From Streptomyces sp. NBC_01216 (GTDB lineage: Bacteria > Actinomycetota > Actinomycetes > Streptomycetales > Streptomycetaceae), in the NCBI RefSeq assembly GCF_035994945.1, contig NZ_CP108677.1, positions 3,906,001-3,970,000 of the forward strand: DNA of 64,000 bases, in the 5' to 3' direction. Under the pieces are notes generated by a model. The model saw nothing but the letters and a program-made list of their open reading frames with translations. It had not been told where the DNA came from and did not search any database. Positions within the stretch are counted from its first letter, which is position 1. Every line of letters begins with the position of its first letter. Shown here in pieces: positions 33,183 to 43,881 of the stretch. The translations under genes were made by a program, and so were the position numbers.

Positions 33183-34661
33183 ATGCCGGAACCGAGGCTG
33201 TGGCAGCTCACGGCGTGCTCTGCCGTACTCGGTCTGACACTCGCCGCCGGAATGGTGGCAGCCGCCGGCCCGTGGGACTCGGGCCAGCGTAAGGCCGAGC
33301 GGGCGCGCGCCGCCGCCACCGACGGGACAGGTGGCGCACATCACGCGGGCGTCGCCGCCCCCGCGCCCTCCGCGCGCCCCGCCCCGGCCCCCAGCGCGGC
33401 CGGGGTCCTCCGGGCCCTCGCCCCCTCGCGCCCGGCCCACCCCACCGACCTCGCCGCCGGCCTCGCCCCGCTTCTGGCCGATCCCGGCCTCGGCCCGCTG
33501 CGCACCGCCTGCGTCGTCGACGTCGCCACCGGCCACCGGCTCTACGGCGAGGGCGCCACCACCCCCATGACCCCCGCCTCCACCATCAAGATCGCCACCA
33601 CCGTCGCCGCCCTGTCCGCCCTGGGGCCCGACCACCGCATCCCCACCACCGTCGTCGCCACCCCCGACCACCGCACCGTCACCCTCGTCGGCGGCGGCGA
33701 CCCCACCCTGACCCCGGCCCGCCTCACCACGCTCGCCCAGGACACCGCCCGCGCCCTCAAGGCCCGGCGGGTCACCGCCGTACGCCTCGCCTACGACACC
33801 AGCCTCTACCCGGGCCCCCAACGCCACCCCATCGGCCCCAACGACAACATCGCCCCCGTCGTCGCCCTGATGACCCGCGAAGGCCGCCTCGACGACTCCA
33901 CGAGCGGCCCCGCCCCCCGGAGCGCCGACCCCGCCGGCGCCACCGCCACCGACTTCGCGGGACGGCTGGAACGCGCCGGCGTCCACGTCACCGGCGTCCC
34001 CTCCCCGGGCCGCGCCCCCGACCACCCGGCGCCCGGAGCGACCACGCGGCCCACCGGGACCCCGCGGACCGGCCCGGACGACCCGCCCGCCGTCTCCGGC
34101 AGCGTTCTCGCCCGCACCTACTCCGCACCCCTCGCCGCGCTCGTCGAACGCACCCTCACCCACAGCGACAACGACCTGGCCGAGGCCCTCGCCCGCCAGA
34201 CCGCCCTCGCCCGCCACCGGCCCGCCGGTTTCGAGGGCGCCGCGAAGGCCGTGCACGAGGAGCTGACCCGCCTCGGCCTGCCCACGGCCGGCGCGCGCTT
34301 CGCCGACGGCAGCGGTCTCTCCCGCGCCGACCGGGTCACCGCCGCGCTCCTCACCGCCCTCCTGGCCCACGCCGCCGACCCCGCCCGGCCCGCCCTGCGC
34401 CCCGTCCTCACCGGCCTGCCCGTCGGCGGCTTCAGCGGCACCCTCAAAGGCCGCTACCAGGCCGGACCCACCCAGCCAGGCGCCGGCCTGGTCCGCGCCA
34501 AGACCGGCACCCTGACCGGCGTCAACACCCTCGCCGGAACCGTCGTCACCCCCGACGGGCGCCTCCTCGCCTTCGCCTTCCTCGCCGGCCGCACCCCTTC
34601 CCCTTTCACCGCCCAGCCCGCGCTCGACCGGCTCTCCGCCGCCCTCGCCGCGCCCCGCTGA
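33183..34661 (+). CDS. dacB: D-alanyl-D-alanine carboxypeptidase/endopeptidase (PBP4, DacB, family S13)
   Basis: Cell-wall enzyme trimming peptidoglycan stem peptides or cross-links outside the membrane. 492 aa. The N-terminal hydrophobic segment (about 8-30) acts as signal anchor, followed by an Ala/Pro-rich linker. Active-site motifs: SxxK at Ser133-Lys136 (PASTIKIATT), SDN at 328-330 (THSDNDLAEALARQ) and KTG at 440-442 (RAKTGTLTGVN). ATG 33183 follows AAAGGGG. Monocistronic and divergent from ppa. Family and catalytic residues are clear. Endo- versus carboxypeptidase preference is not. Confidence 0.93.
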   Translation: MPEPRLWQLTACSAVLGLTLAAGMVAAAGPWDSGQRKAERARAAATDGTGGAHHAGVAAPAPSARPAPAPSAAGVLRALAPSRPAHPTDLAAGLAPLLADPGLGPLRTACVVDVATGHRLYGEGATTPMTPASTIKIATTVAALSALGPDHRIPTTVVATPDHRTVTLVGGGDPTLTPARLTTLAQDTARALKARRVTAVRLAYDTSLYPGPQRHPIGPNDNIAPVVALMTREGRLDDSTSGPAPRSADPAGATATDFAGRLERAGVHVTGVPSPGRAPDHPAPGATTRPTGTPRTGPDDPPAVSGSVLARTYSAPLAALVERTLTHSDNDLAEALARQTALARHRPAGFEGAAKAVHEELTRLGLPTAGARFADGSGLSRADRVTAALLTALLAHAADPARPALRPVLTGLPVGGFSGTLKGRYQAGPTQPGAGLVRAKTGTLTGVNTLAGTVVTPDGRLLAFAFLAGRTPSPFTAQPALDRLSAALAAPR

Positions 34662-34776
34662 CCCGCACCCCGCCGCGCCGTCCCGTACCGCGGCCCACCG
34701 GAGCGCCCCGGCCCGCGGCCACACCGACCCGCTCCAACCCCCTACCGATCCGACGCCGAGAACGTACGGTTGACGC

Positions 34777-35907
34777 ATGACGAGCATCGGTGGTGCCGAG
34801 ATGGTCGACTGGAACCTCGCGGTCGCGACCGCGACCCGCCTGCTGCGGCCGGGCCCCGAGGTGAGCCGCGACGAGGCCCGCGAGGTCGTCGCGGAACTCC
34901 GCCGGCACGCCAAGGCGTCCGAGGAACACGTCAGGGCCTTCACCCGGATGATCCCCGACGGGCACGAACCGCGGGACACCCCCGTCCTCGTCGTCGACCG
35001 CGCCGGCTGGGTCCGCGCCAACGTCGCCGGCTTCCGCGAACTGCTCTCCCCCCTCCTCGACAAGATGCGCGACCGCCGTTCCGCCACCCCCGGCGGCGCC
35101 GTGCTCGGCGCCGTCGGCGGCAAGGTCACCGGTGTCGAGCTCGGCATGCTCCTGTCCTTCCTCGCCTCCCGCATCCTGGGCCAGTACGAGACCTTCGCCC
35201 CCGCCACCCGAGACCTTCCCGCCGGAGCCGACGGCGGCGGGCGTCTCCTCCTCGTCGCGCCCAACATCGTCCACGTCGAGCGCGAACTCGACGTCTCGCC
35301 GCACGACTTCAGGCTCTGGGTCTGCCTCCACGAAGAGACCCACCGGACCCAGTTCACCGCCGTTCCCTGGCTCCGCGACCACCTGCAGGGCGAGATCCAG
35401 TCATTCCTCGGCGCCACGGAGGTCGACCCGTCCACCGTCGTCGAGCGGCTGCGCGAAGCGGCCCAGGCCCTCGCCGGGGGCCGTCCCGAGGGAGAGGAGG
35501 GGGAACCCTCGCCCTCCCTTGTCGAACTCGTCCAGACCCCCGAACAGCGCGAGATCCTCGGCCGCCTCACCGCTGTCATGTCCCTCCTCGAGGGCCACGC
35601 CGACCACGTCATGGACGGCGTGGGGCCCGAGGTCGTCCCGTCCGTCGCCGAGATCCGCGAGAAGTTCCAGCAGCGCCGCGCCCGCGGCGCCTCCCGGCTG
35701 GACCTCGCCCTGCGCCGGCTCCTCGGCCTCGACGCCAAGCTGCGCCAGTACCGCGACGGCGAACGCTTCGTCCGGGCCGTCGTCGACCAGGTGGGCATGG
35801 ACGGCTTCAACCGCGTATGGACCTCTCCGAACACTCTTCCGACCAAGGCGGAGATCGCCGCACCCGCCGACTGGGTCGCGAGGGTGCACCGTAGGGCAGA
35901 CTCGTGA
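34777..35907 (+). CDS. Zinc-dependent metalloprotease-like protein (DUF2342, TIGR03883 type)
   Basis: 376-aa actinobacterial protein described as coenzyme F420 biosynthesis-associated by phylogenetic profile; its actual substrate is unknown. The zincin motif is HEETHRTQF (residues about 187-195) with an additional EGHADHVMDGVG segment holding a possible third ligand. N-terminal VDWNLAVATATRLLRPGP and the FRELLSPLLDKM helix match the family, as does the C-terminal LLGLDAKLRQYRDGERF. It precedes tilS and hpt, as in other actinobacteria. No signal peptide, so cytosolic. Confidence 0.83.
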   Translation: MTSIGGAEMVDWNLAVATATRLLRPGPEVSRDEAREVVAELRRHAKASEEHVRAFTRMIPDGHEPRDTPVLVVDRAGWVRANVAGFRELLSPLLDKMRDRRSATPGGAVLGAVGGKVTGVELGMLLSFLASRILGQYETFAPATRDLPAGADGGGRLLLVAPNIVHVERELDVSPHDFRLWVCLHEETHRTQFTAVPWLRDHLQGEIQSFLGATEVDPSTVVERLREAAQALAGGRPEGEEGEPSPSLVELVQTPEQREILGRLTAVMSLLEGHADHVMDGVGPEVVPSVAEIREKFQQRRARGASRLDLALRRLLGLDAKLRQYRDGERFVRAVVDQVGMDGFNRVWTSPNTLPTKAEIAAPADWVARVHRRADS

Positions 35908-36103
35908 GACGCGAGCGACGAACGGCAGAAGAATCCGCCATCCATCACCCGTCCGAGGGACCGTAGGCGAAGGACAGGCGTGCAATGCTCGGGTAACGGC
36001 CGAGTTCTGTCACCATCGACGCACTCTGAGTGACCGAACCCCCCCTTTCGACCGTTAACACACCGACCGAGGCACCCCACATCCTTCACGAAGGGCACCG
36101 GAC

Positions 36104-37117
36104 ATGGGTCCCCATCCTGCGGTCGCGGCGATACGCCTGGCGGTCCGCCGCGTACTCCACGACATCCTCACCGAACACGACGCCGACACCGGCGCGCCCG
36201 AGACCGAGCCCCTGGTGCTCGTCGCCTGCTCCGGCGGCGCCGACTCCATGGCGCTCGCCTCCGCGCTCGCCTTCGAGGCCCGCAAGCTGCCTCTCCGTGC
36301 CGGCGGCATCACCGTCGACCACGGCCTCCAGGACGGCTCCGGCCAGCGCGCCGCCGAGGTCGCCGGCCGCATGGCCACGCTCGGACTCACCCCCGTCGAG
36401 TCCCTCACCGTCACCGTCGGCCGTGCGGGAGGCCCCGAGGCCGCCGCCCGGGACGCCCGCTACGCGGCCCTCGACGACGCCGCCGAACGCCACGGCGCCA
36501 CCGCCGTCCTGCTCGGCCACACCCGCGACGACCAGGCCGAGACCGTCCTCCTCGGGCTCGCCCGAGGCAGCGGCATCCGTTCCCTCTCCGGCATGGCCGC
36601 GGTCTCCGGCACCTCCCGCCGCTACCGCCGCCCCTTCCTCGAACTGGACCGGCAGACCGTCCGCAGGGCCTGCGTCGCCCAGGAGCTCGCCGTCTGGGAC
36701 GACCCCCACAACACGGACCCCGCCTACACCCGCTCCCGGCTGCGCCACGAAGGGCTCCCCGCCCTCGAGAAGGCTCTCGGCAAGGGCGTCGTCGAAGCCC
36801 TCGCCCGCACGGCCCGGCTCTCCCGCGACGACGCCGACGCCCTCGACTCCTGGGCCGCCGACGCCGAAGCCTCCGTGCGCGACGAGACCGGCCGCCTCGC
36901 GTGCGACAAGCTCCACGGGCTGCCCGCCGCCGTCCGCCGCCGCGTGCTGCGCCGCGCCGTCATCGCCGTGGGCGCCCCCGCGGGCTCCCTCTTCGCCCGC
37001 CACATCGAAGAAGTCGACCGGCTCGTCACCGGATGGCGCGGCCAGGGCGCCATCAATCTGCCCGGCCGCGTCGAGGCACGCCGGCAGGGTGGCAGACTGG
37101 TCATCCGGCAAGGCTGA
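36104..37117 (+). CDS. tilS: tRNA(Ile)-lysidine synthetase
   Basis: Converts C34 of the CAT-anticodon tRNA-Ile to lysidine so that it reads AUA, an essential step. 337 aa. PP-loop ATPase signature [11 protein letters not shown] (43-48 SGGADS), the [11 protein letters not shown] segment, [20 protein letters not shown] and [17 protein letters not shown] are all conserved. The C-terminal part is short, as in actinobacterial TilS. ATG 36104 is the first start consistent with homology, and its Shine-Dalgarno is weak. It is followed by hpt, 26 bp away. Confidence 0.95.
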   Translation: MGPHPAVAAIRLAVRRVLHDILTEHDADTGAPETEPLVLVACSGGADSMALASALAFEARKLPLRAGGITVDHGLQDGSGQRAAEVAGRMATLGLTPVESLTVTVGRAGGPEAAARDARYAALDDAAERHGATAVLLGHTRDDQAETVLLGLARGSGIRSLSGMAAVSGTSRRYRRPFLELDRQTVRRACVAQELAVWDDPHNTDPAYTRSRLRHEGLPALEKALGKGVVEALARTARLSRDDADALDSWAADAEASVRDETGRLACDKLHGLPAAVRRRVLRRAVIAVGAPAGSLFARHIEEVDRLVTGWRGQGAINLPGRVEARRQGGRLVIRQG

Positions 37118-37143
37118 CGCACGCTGCAACGAAAGTGACCCGG

Positions 37144-37698
37144 GTGAACGAGAAGGACATGGGCACCGACCTCAAGTCGGTGCTCATCACCAAGGAAGAG
37201 ATCGACGCGAAGCTGGCCGAGCTGGCCGCGAAGATCGACGCGGAGTACGCGGGCAAGGACCTGCTCATCGTCGGAGTCCTCAAGGGCGCCGTGATGGTGA
37301 TGGCGGACCTGGCACGCGCCCTGTCCACCCCCGTCACCATGGACTGGATGGCCGTCTCCTCCTACGGCGCCGGCACCCAGTCCTCCGGTGTCGTCCGGAT
37401 CCTCAAGGACCTGGACACCGACATCAAGGGCAAGCACGTCCTGATCGTCGAGGACATCATCGACTCCGGCCTGACGCTGTCCTGGCTGCTGTCGAACCTC
37501 GGCTCGCGCGAACCGGCCTCCCTGGAGGTCTGCACCCTCCTGCGCAAGCCCGACGCCGCCAAGGTCGCCATCGACGTCAAATGGATCGGCTTCGACATCC
37601 CCAACGAGTTCGTCGTCGGATACGGCCTGGACTACGCCGAGAAGTACCGCAATCTCCCCTTCGTCGGCACCCTGGCCCCCCACGTCTACGGCGGCTGA
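37144..37698 (+). CDS. hpt: Hypoxanthine phosphoribosyltransferase
   Basis: Purine salvage: hypoxanthine or guanine plus PRPP to IMP or GMP. 184 aa from GTG 37144. ATG 37159 has a better Shine-Dalgarno (GAGAAGG) and GTG 37135 is also possible, so the exact start is open. The PRPP-binding loop is [48 protein letters not shown] and the C-terminal [20 protein letters not shown] are conserved. It sits in the usual tilS-hpt-ftsH gene string. Confidence 0.95.
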   Translation: MNEKDMGTDLKSVLITKEEIDAKLAELAAKIDAEYAGKDLLIVGVLKGAVMVMADLARALSTPVTMDWMAVSSYGAGTQSSGVVRILKDLDTDIKGKHVLIVEDIIDSGLTLSWLLSNLGSREPASLEVCTLLRKPDAAKVAIDVKWIGFDIPNEFVVGYGLDYAEKYRNLPFVGTLAPHVYGG

Positions 37699-37826
37699 CA
37701 CCCTCGGCATCCGGGGAACCAGCACCGCCTTCCCGCCGTTGGAGCAAGGGAAGGCGGCCGCCGGTCACGATGCTGGGGTACCGTCCGAAGAACAGCTTTT
37801 TCTCACAGCGGCATTTACCTACGGGC

Positions 37827-37857
37827 AGGAGGGACGGAGCGAACTCGCTCCGTATGG

Positions 37858-37860
<3 letters not shown>
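37827..37860 (+). promoter_or_regulatory. ftsH leader: Shine-Dalgarno, hairpin and start codon
   Basis: AGGAGGG (37827-37833) is followed immediately by a perfect hairpin, ACGGAGCG-AACT-CGCTCCGT (37834-37853), and 4 nt later by the ATG at 37858. Linear spacing is too long (24 nt). Only with the hairpin folded is the Shine-Dalgarno brought to within about 4 nt of the start. Confidence 0.6.
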
Positions 37861-39888
<2,028 letters not shown>

Positions 39889-39900
39889 CCCGGAATGGAA

Positions 39901-39937
39901 GCCGCGCCCCCCAGGTTTTAGCCTGTGGGGGCGCGGC
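39901..39937 (+). terminator. Terminator between ftsH and folE
   Basis: GCCGCGCCCC (39901-39910) pairs with GGGGCGCGGC (39928-39937) across an AT-rich loop, followed by ATTTC. folE may therefore have its own promoter. Confidence 0.65.
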
Positions 39938-39973
39938 ATTTCGCGTACTCAGGGCATACGGAACGAGGCACAG

Positions 39974-40579
39974 ATGACCGACCCGGTGACGCTGGACGGC
40001 GAGAGCACGATCGGCGAGTTCGACGAGAAGCGTGCTGAGAACGCCGTGCGGGAGCTCCTCATCGCGGTCGGCGAGGACCCGGACCGTGAGGGCCTCAAGG
40101 AGACGCCGGCGCGTGTCGCGCGCGCGTACCGGGAACTCCTGGCGGGGATGAGGCAGGACCCCGAGGACGTCCTCACGACGACGTTCGACCTGGGACACGA
40201 CGAAATGGTGCTGGTGAAGGACATCGAACTGGTGTCGTTCTGCGAGCACCACCTGCTCCCGTTCCACGGAGTCGCCCACGTGGGCTACATCCCGGCGGAC
40301 ACGGGCAAGATCACCGGCCTTTCCAAGCTCGCCCGCCTCGTCGACGTCTTCGCGCGCCGTCCGCAGGTCCAGGAGCGGCTCACCACGCAGATCGCCGATT
40401 CGCTGATGCGTATCCTCGAAGCGCGGGGGGCGATCGTCGTGATCGAGGCCGAGCACATGTGCATGTCCGTGCGCGGCATCCGCAAGCCGGGGGCCAAGAC
40501 GACGACCTCGGCGGTCCGCGGTCAGCTGCGTGACGCCACGACGCGCGCCGAGGCCATGGCCCTGATACTGACGCGTTAG
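39974..40579 (+). CDS. folE: GTP cyclohydrolase I
   Basis: First step of folate/pterin synthesis: GTP to 7,8-dihydroneopterin triphosphate. 201 aa, family length. Zinc/active-site motifs [12 protein letters not shown] and [12 protein letters not shown] (ligands Cys, His, Cys). [27 protein letters not shown] is the signature helix region. The N-terminus [28 protein letters not shown] fits the ATG start. It lies next to the folP-folB-folK operon on the opposite strand, so the pathway genes are clustered but not cotranscribed. Confidence 0.97.
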   Translation: MTDPVTLDGESTIGEFDEKRAENAVRELLIAVGEDPDREGLKETPARVARAYRELLAGMRQDPEDVLTTTFDLGHDEMVLVKDIELVSFCEHHLLPFHGVAHVGYIPADTGKITGLSKLARLVDVFARRPQVQERLTTQIADSLMRILEARGAIVVIEAEHMCMSVRGIRKPGAKTTTSAVRGQLRDATTRAEAMALILTR

Positions 40580-40627
40580 GGCTGTCGGCGGCCTTCGGCC
40601 GGCAGCGCGCGCGCCAAGGGCCCGGGG

Positions 40628-40649
40628 TGTTGACCGGGCCCGGTCAACA
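40628..40649. terminator. Perfect 22-bp palindrome between convergent folE and fol operon
   Basis: TGTTGACCGGG/CCCGGTCAACA reads the same on both strands and lies between the folE end and the stop of the minus-strand operon. A second hairpin (40581-40606) precedes it. Likely a bidirectional terminator. Confidence 0.6.
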
Positions 40650-40666
40650 GGCCATCCGACAGGCTC

Positions 40667-41149
40667 TCAGGCGGCCGGGGTGGGGCCCTTGGTGCCGTCG
40701 TCCTCGGGGAGTCTGCAGACCCGCTCCAGGAAGAGGGCCGCGGCGATGACGGCGGCCCCCGCCAGGACCGAGAAACCAGCGTAGATCGCCTGGTCCCGGC
40801 GCGCCGGGACGTCCAACGAGCCGAGCAGGAAGACGCCCACGCCGCCGTACATCCCGGCGACGAGGGCGGCGACGAGCGCGCTGGCCTGGCCGAAGACCAC
40901 GGCGCGGGCCGCCATGAGCGGTTCCACGCCCTTGGCGCCCGGCCGGCGCTCGCGCTGGGCCCTCAGGCGGGACCGGAGGGACAGTGCCGTGGCCGACAGC
41001 ACGGCGGCGATGGCCGCGAGCACGATGGGCGCGGCCAGAGGCACGCTCGGCAGGGTGCCCACGGAGTCCCAGAGCCTGGCACCGCCCCAGGAGAGGACTC
41101 CGGCCACGACGAAGAGTCCGGCGAGCACCTTGAGCCGCAGTTGTTTCAC
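40667..41149 (-). CDS. DUF3180 family membrane protein
   Basis: 160 aa with four predicted transmembrane helices (about 8-25, 38-58, 82-105, 120-142), including LKVLAGLFVVAGVLSWGGARLWD and AAPIVLAAIAAVLSATALSL, then a charged linker. DUF3180 genes follow folK in many actinobacterial folate clusters, and function is unknown. It is the last gene of the minus-strand fol operon, 72 bp after folK. Confidence 0.85.
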   Translation of the reverse strand: MKQLRLKVLAGLFVVAGVLSWGGARLWDSVGTLPSVPLAAPIVLAAIAAVLSATALSLRSRLRAQRERRPGAKGVEPLMAARAVVFGQASALVAALVAGMYGGVGVFLLGSLDVPARRDQAIYAGFSVLAGAAVIAAALFLERVCRLPEDDGTKGPTPAA

Positions 41150-41221
41150 CGGGTGTCCTTCGCGTGGTCGGAGCCGTCGGGGCCGTCGTCTGTCTCTGAT
41201 GATCTCCGATGAGACTAACGA

Positions 41222-41821
41222 CTACTCGGGCAGACGGAGTTCCAGATCGGCGCGTGGCACGACACCCTCGCGGCCGAGGGAGGCGAGCAGTTCGGTGACG
41301 GAGCCGTGTCCGGGGATGCGTGCCTCGGGGTCCACGTCGTGCCAGGGGGCCAGGACGAAGGCACGCTGGTGGGCTCGTGGGTGGGGGAGGGTGAGCACGG
41401 GGTCGTCGGAGACGATGTCGGCGTAGGCCACGATGTCGACGTCGATGGTGCGGGCGCCCCAGCGCTCCTCGCGGACGCGGTGGAATGCCTCTTCGACGGC
41501 GTGGGCCCGCTCCAGCAGGGAGGAGGGCGGCAGGGTGGTCTTCACGAGGGCGACCGCGTTGAAGTACGAGGGCTGGGAACCGGGCTCGACGCCCCAGGGC
41601 TCCGTCTCGTAGACCGGGGAGACGGCTTTGACCCGGACCCCGGGGGTGTCCTCGAGGGCGTCCACGGCGCCCTGGAGGGTCTCCAGCCGGTTGCCGAGGT
41701 TCGCGCCGAGGGCGATGACGGCCCATTTGGGGTTGGAGAGGGTGATGTCGGCCGCGTCGACGGCCTCGACGACGGACGCCGGTACGGGCTGCACGGTGGG
41801 ATCGCTGTGCGTGGCTTTCAT
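41222..41821 (-). CDS. folK: 2-amino-4-hydroxy-6-hydroxymethyldihydropteridine diphosphokinase (HPPK)
   Basis: Transfers pyrophosphate from ATP to the pterin before condensation with pABA. 199 aa. The N-terminal ~33 residues are an extension before VIALGANLGNRLETLQGAVDAL. Signature RWGARTIDVDIVAY supplies the Mg-binding aspartates. SPVYETEPWG and LPHPRAHQRAFVLAPW are conserved. The start ATG overlaps the folB stop (ATGA), so folB and folK are translationally coupled. Confidence 0.96.
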   Translation of the reverse strand: MKATHSDPTVQPVPASVVEAVDAADITLSNPKWAVIALGANLGNRLETLQGAVDALEDTPGVRVKAVSPVYETEPWGVEPGSQPSYFNAVALVKTTLPPSSLLERAHAVEEAFHRVREERWGARTIDVDIVAYADIVSDDPVLTLPHPRAHQRAFVLAPWHDVDPEARIPGHGSVTELLASLGREGVVPRADLELRLPE

Positions 41822-42177
41822 ACTCGGCTCCGGGTGATGGTGATGGTGACGTCGTCGAAGGGGACCGTGATGGGCGCGTCGGGCTTGTGGACGACGACTT
41901 CGACCTCCTGGACGCCGTGGTGCTTGAGGCACTGCTGGGCGATGCGCTCGGCGAGCGTCTCGATGAGGTCCACCGGCTCGCCCTGCACCACGTCGACGAC
42001 CTCTTCGGCGACGACGCCGTAGTGGACGGTCTTGGTCAGGTCGTCCTCGGCGGCCGCGGGACGGGTGTCCAGGCCGAGGGTGAGGTCCACGATGAAGGTC
42101 TGGCCTTCCTCGCGTTCCTTGGGGAAGACGCCGTGGTGTCCTCGGGCCTTGAGGCCGCGCAGCGCGACACGGTCCAC
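41818..42177 (-). CDS. folB: Dihydroneopterin aldolase
   Basis: Cleaves 7,8-dihydroneopterin to 6-hydroxymethyl-dihydropterin. 119 aa. Family motifs: VALRGLKARGHHGVFPKEREEGQTFIVDL, with the catalytic Glu region at GVFPKERE, and VHYGVVAEEVVDVVQGEPVDLIETLAERIA. The start is GTG 42177, which has AGGAGG just upstream. The longer open frame adds 12 unrelated residues. It lies in the operon folP-NTF2-folB-folK. Confidence 0.95.
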   Translation of the reverse strand: MDRVALRGLKARGHHGVFPKEREEGQTFIVDLTLGLDTRPAAAEDDLTKTVHYGVVAEEVVDVVQGEPVDLIETLAERIAQQCLKHHGVQEVEVVVHKPDAPITVPFDDVTITITRSRV

Positions 42178-42381
42178 GGGGGTTCCTCCTGCTGTCGTAG
42201 TTCCGGGGGCCACGCAGCCGGGATGCGGACGGCCGGGTGTCCTCGTTCGAATCTACCTGCGGGCACCGACAGCTCTTGCCCGTGGGGGGCGCGAGACAGG
42301 GGCCACACCGGTCGGGTGCGGCCCCTACCCAGGCCAGGGGGTTCCAATCCCCCCGGCCACCCGAAAGGAGCAGGGCTTCGG

Positions 42382-42840
42382 TCAGGCGTGGGGTTCCTCG
42401 TCGTCGTCCTCGCCGGATTCGGCGAGGACGGGGGAGCCGTGGTGGGACCAGAGCTTCCATCCGTCGGATGTGCGACGGAACACGTTGGTGGCGACGACCA
42501 GCTGGCCGACGAGGGGGCCGAGCTCGGCGCCGTCCTCGGCCGGGCCGCCGCTGAGGATGTTCTCGGTGCAGGTGGCGACGGCGATGTCGGCGCTGAGGGC
42601 GACCTTCACATCGGTGAGGAAGAACTGGATGTACTCGGTGTTCGCCATGATCAGGGCGTAGGAGCGGAGCACGTCGCCGCGGCCCGTGAGGACGGGCCAG
42701 CCGGGATGGACACAACTGACGGAGGTGCTCCCGTCGTCGAGCCAGAGGTCGGAGATCTCCTCGAAGTCGCCGCGCTCCAGCGCTTCGTAGAAGGCGGTGT
42801 TGGCGGCTTGGACGGCCTCGGTGTCGGTCCGGTGGGTCAC
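42382..42840 (-). CDS. Nuclear transport factor 2 (SnoaL-like) family protein
   Basis: 152 aa with the cone-shaped NTF2 fold pattern: AANTAFYEALERGDFEEISDLWLDD, SCVHPGWPVLTGRGDVLRSY, TENILSGG and VFRRTSDGWKLWSHHGSPV. It is inserted between folP and folB, as in other streptomycetes. Its GTG start overlaps the folP stop (GTGA). An acidic tail, GEDDDEEPHA, ends it. Whether it acts in pterin metabolism is unknown. Conservation of position suggests a link. Confidence 0.85.
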   Translation of the reverse strand: MTHRTDTEAVQAANTAFYEALERGDFEEISDLWLDDGSTSVSCVHPGWPVLTGRGDVLRSYALIMANTEYIQFFLTDVKVALSADIAVATCTENILSGGPAEDGAELGPLVGQLVVATNVFRRTSDGWKLWSHHGSPVLAESGEDDDEEPHA

Positions 42841-43697
42841 GCGGCTCCTTCGACGGCTCGGGCGACCCGGACGGCGTCGGCGGTGGCTCTGACCTCGTGG
42901 ACGCGGACCGCCCAGGCGCCTTCGTGGGCGGCGATGGCGGAGACGGCGGCCGTGGCGGCGTCCCGTTCGCGGGCGGGCGGGGGGGTGGTGCCCTCGCGGG
43001 CGAGGACGTGTCCGAGGAAGCGCTTGCGGGACGCGGCGACGAGGAGCGGGCGGCCGAGGGCGCGGAGCCGGGGGAGGTGGGCCACGAGGGCGAGATCGTG
43101 GGGGGCGAGCTTGGCGAAGCCGAGGCCGGGGTCGAGGACGATCCGCTCGGGGGCGACACCGCCCTCGACGACGGCTTCCAGACGGTGGCGCAGTTCGGTG
43201 AGGACCTCGGTGACGACGTCGTCGTAGACGGCGAGGCTGTTCATGTCCCGGCTGAAGCCGCGCCAGTGCATGACGACGAAGGGGACTTCGGCGGCGGCGA
43301 CGGCGGGGACCATGCCGGGGTCGGCGAGTCCGCCGCTGACGTCGTTGACGAGGGTGGCGCCGGCGGCGACGGCCGCGTGGGCGACCGAGGCGCGCATGGT
43401 GTCGACGGAGACGGTGACGCCTTCGGCGGCGAGGCCACGCACGACGGGCACGACACGGCGGAGTTCTTCCTCCTCGTCGACCCGGGTGGCGCCGGGGCGG
43501 GTGGACTCGCCGCCGACGTCGACGAGGTCGGCGCCTTCGTCGACGAGGTGGAGGCCGTGTTTGACGGCGGCGGTGGTGTCGAACCAGCGTCCGCCGTCGG
43601 AGAAGGAGTCCGGTGTCACGTTCACGACTCCCATGACCGCGCAGCGGTCCCACTCCGGCAGGCCCCGGGCCGTGCCCCGTCCGCTCAGCGTACTCAT
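42837..43697 (-). CDS. folP: Dihydropteroate synthase
   Basis: Condenses hydroxymethyldihydropterin pyrophosphate with pABA, and is the sulfonamide target. 286 aa. Motifs in order: VMGVVNVTPDSFSDGG (loop 1), DLVDVGGESTRPGA (loop 2), VSVDTMRA, VNDVSGG, VVMHWRG, DPGLGFAK, LVAASRKRFLG and the C-terminal VRVHEVRATADAVRV. No disrupted motif. ATG 43697. It leads the minus-strand operon. Confidence 0.97.
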   Translation of the reverse strand: MSTLSGRGTARGLPEWDRCAVMGVVNVTPDSFSDGGRWFDTTAAVKHGLHLVDEGADLVDVGGESTRPGATRVDEEEELRRVVPVVRGLAAEGVTVSVDTMRASVAHAAVAAGATLVNDVSGGLADPGMVPAVAAAEVPFVVMHWRGFSRDMNSLAVYDDVVTEVLTELRHRLEAVVEGGVAPERIVLDPGLGFAKLAPHDLALVAHLPRLRALGRPLLVAASRKRFLGHVLAREGTTPPPARERDAATAAVSAIAAHEGAWAVRVHEVRATADAVRVARAVEGAA

Positions 43698-43881
43698 GGG
43701 TCCAGCCTAAGGGCTGTCCCGTGCTCCCCGGCGGGCGTCGGCCGGGCTCTTACGTCCGGGCTCTTCGTCCGGGACCCCTCGGTGGTGGCTCGCGGGGGTG
43801 GCGCCGACGCGGCGCCGGAGGGCACGGCCCGGTGCGGTCGTGCCGGGACGCGCGGTGGCGTCCCGGCCGGAGGAGGCGAGA

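Noticed and set aside
33177..36098. Minus-strand 973-codon frame opposite dacB and the metalloprotease gene
   Set aside because: Glycine/valine-rich shadow of genes with intact catalytic motifs.
40667..43697. Inversion of the folP-DUF3180 block relative to folE
   Set aside because: The convergent arrangement appears consistent with the usual Streptomyces order, so there is no basis for calling a rearrangement here.
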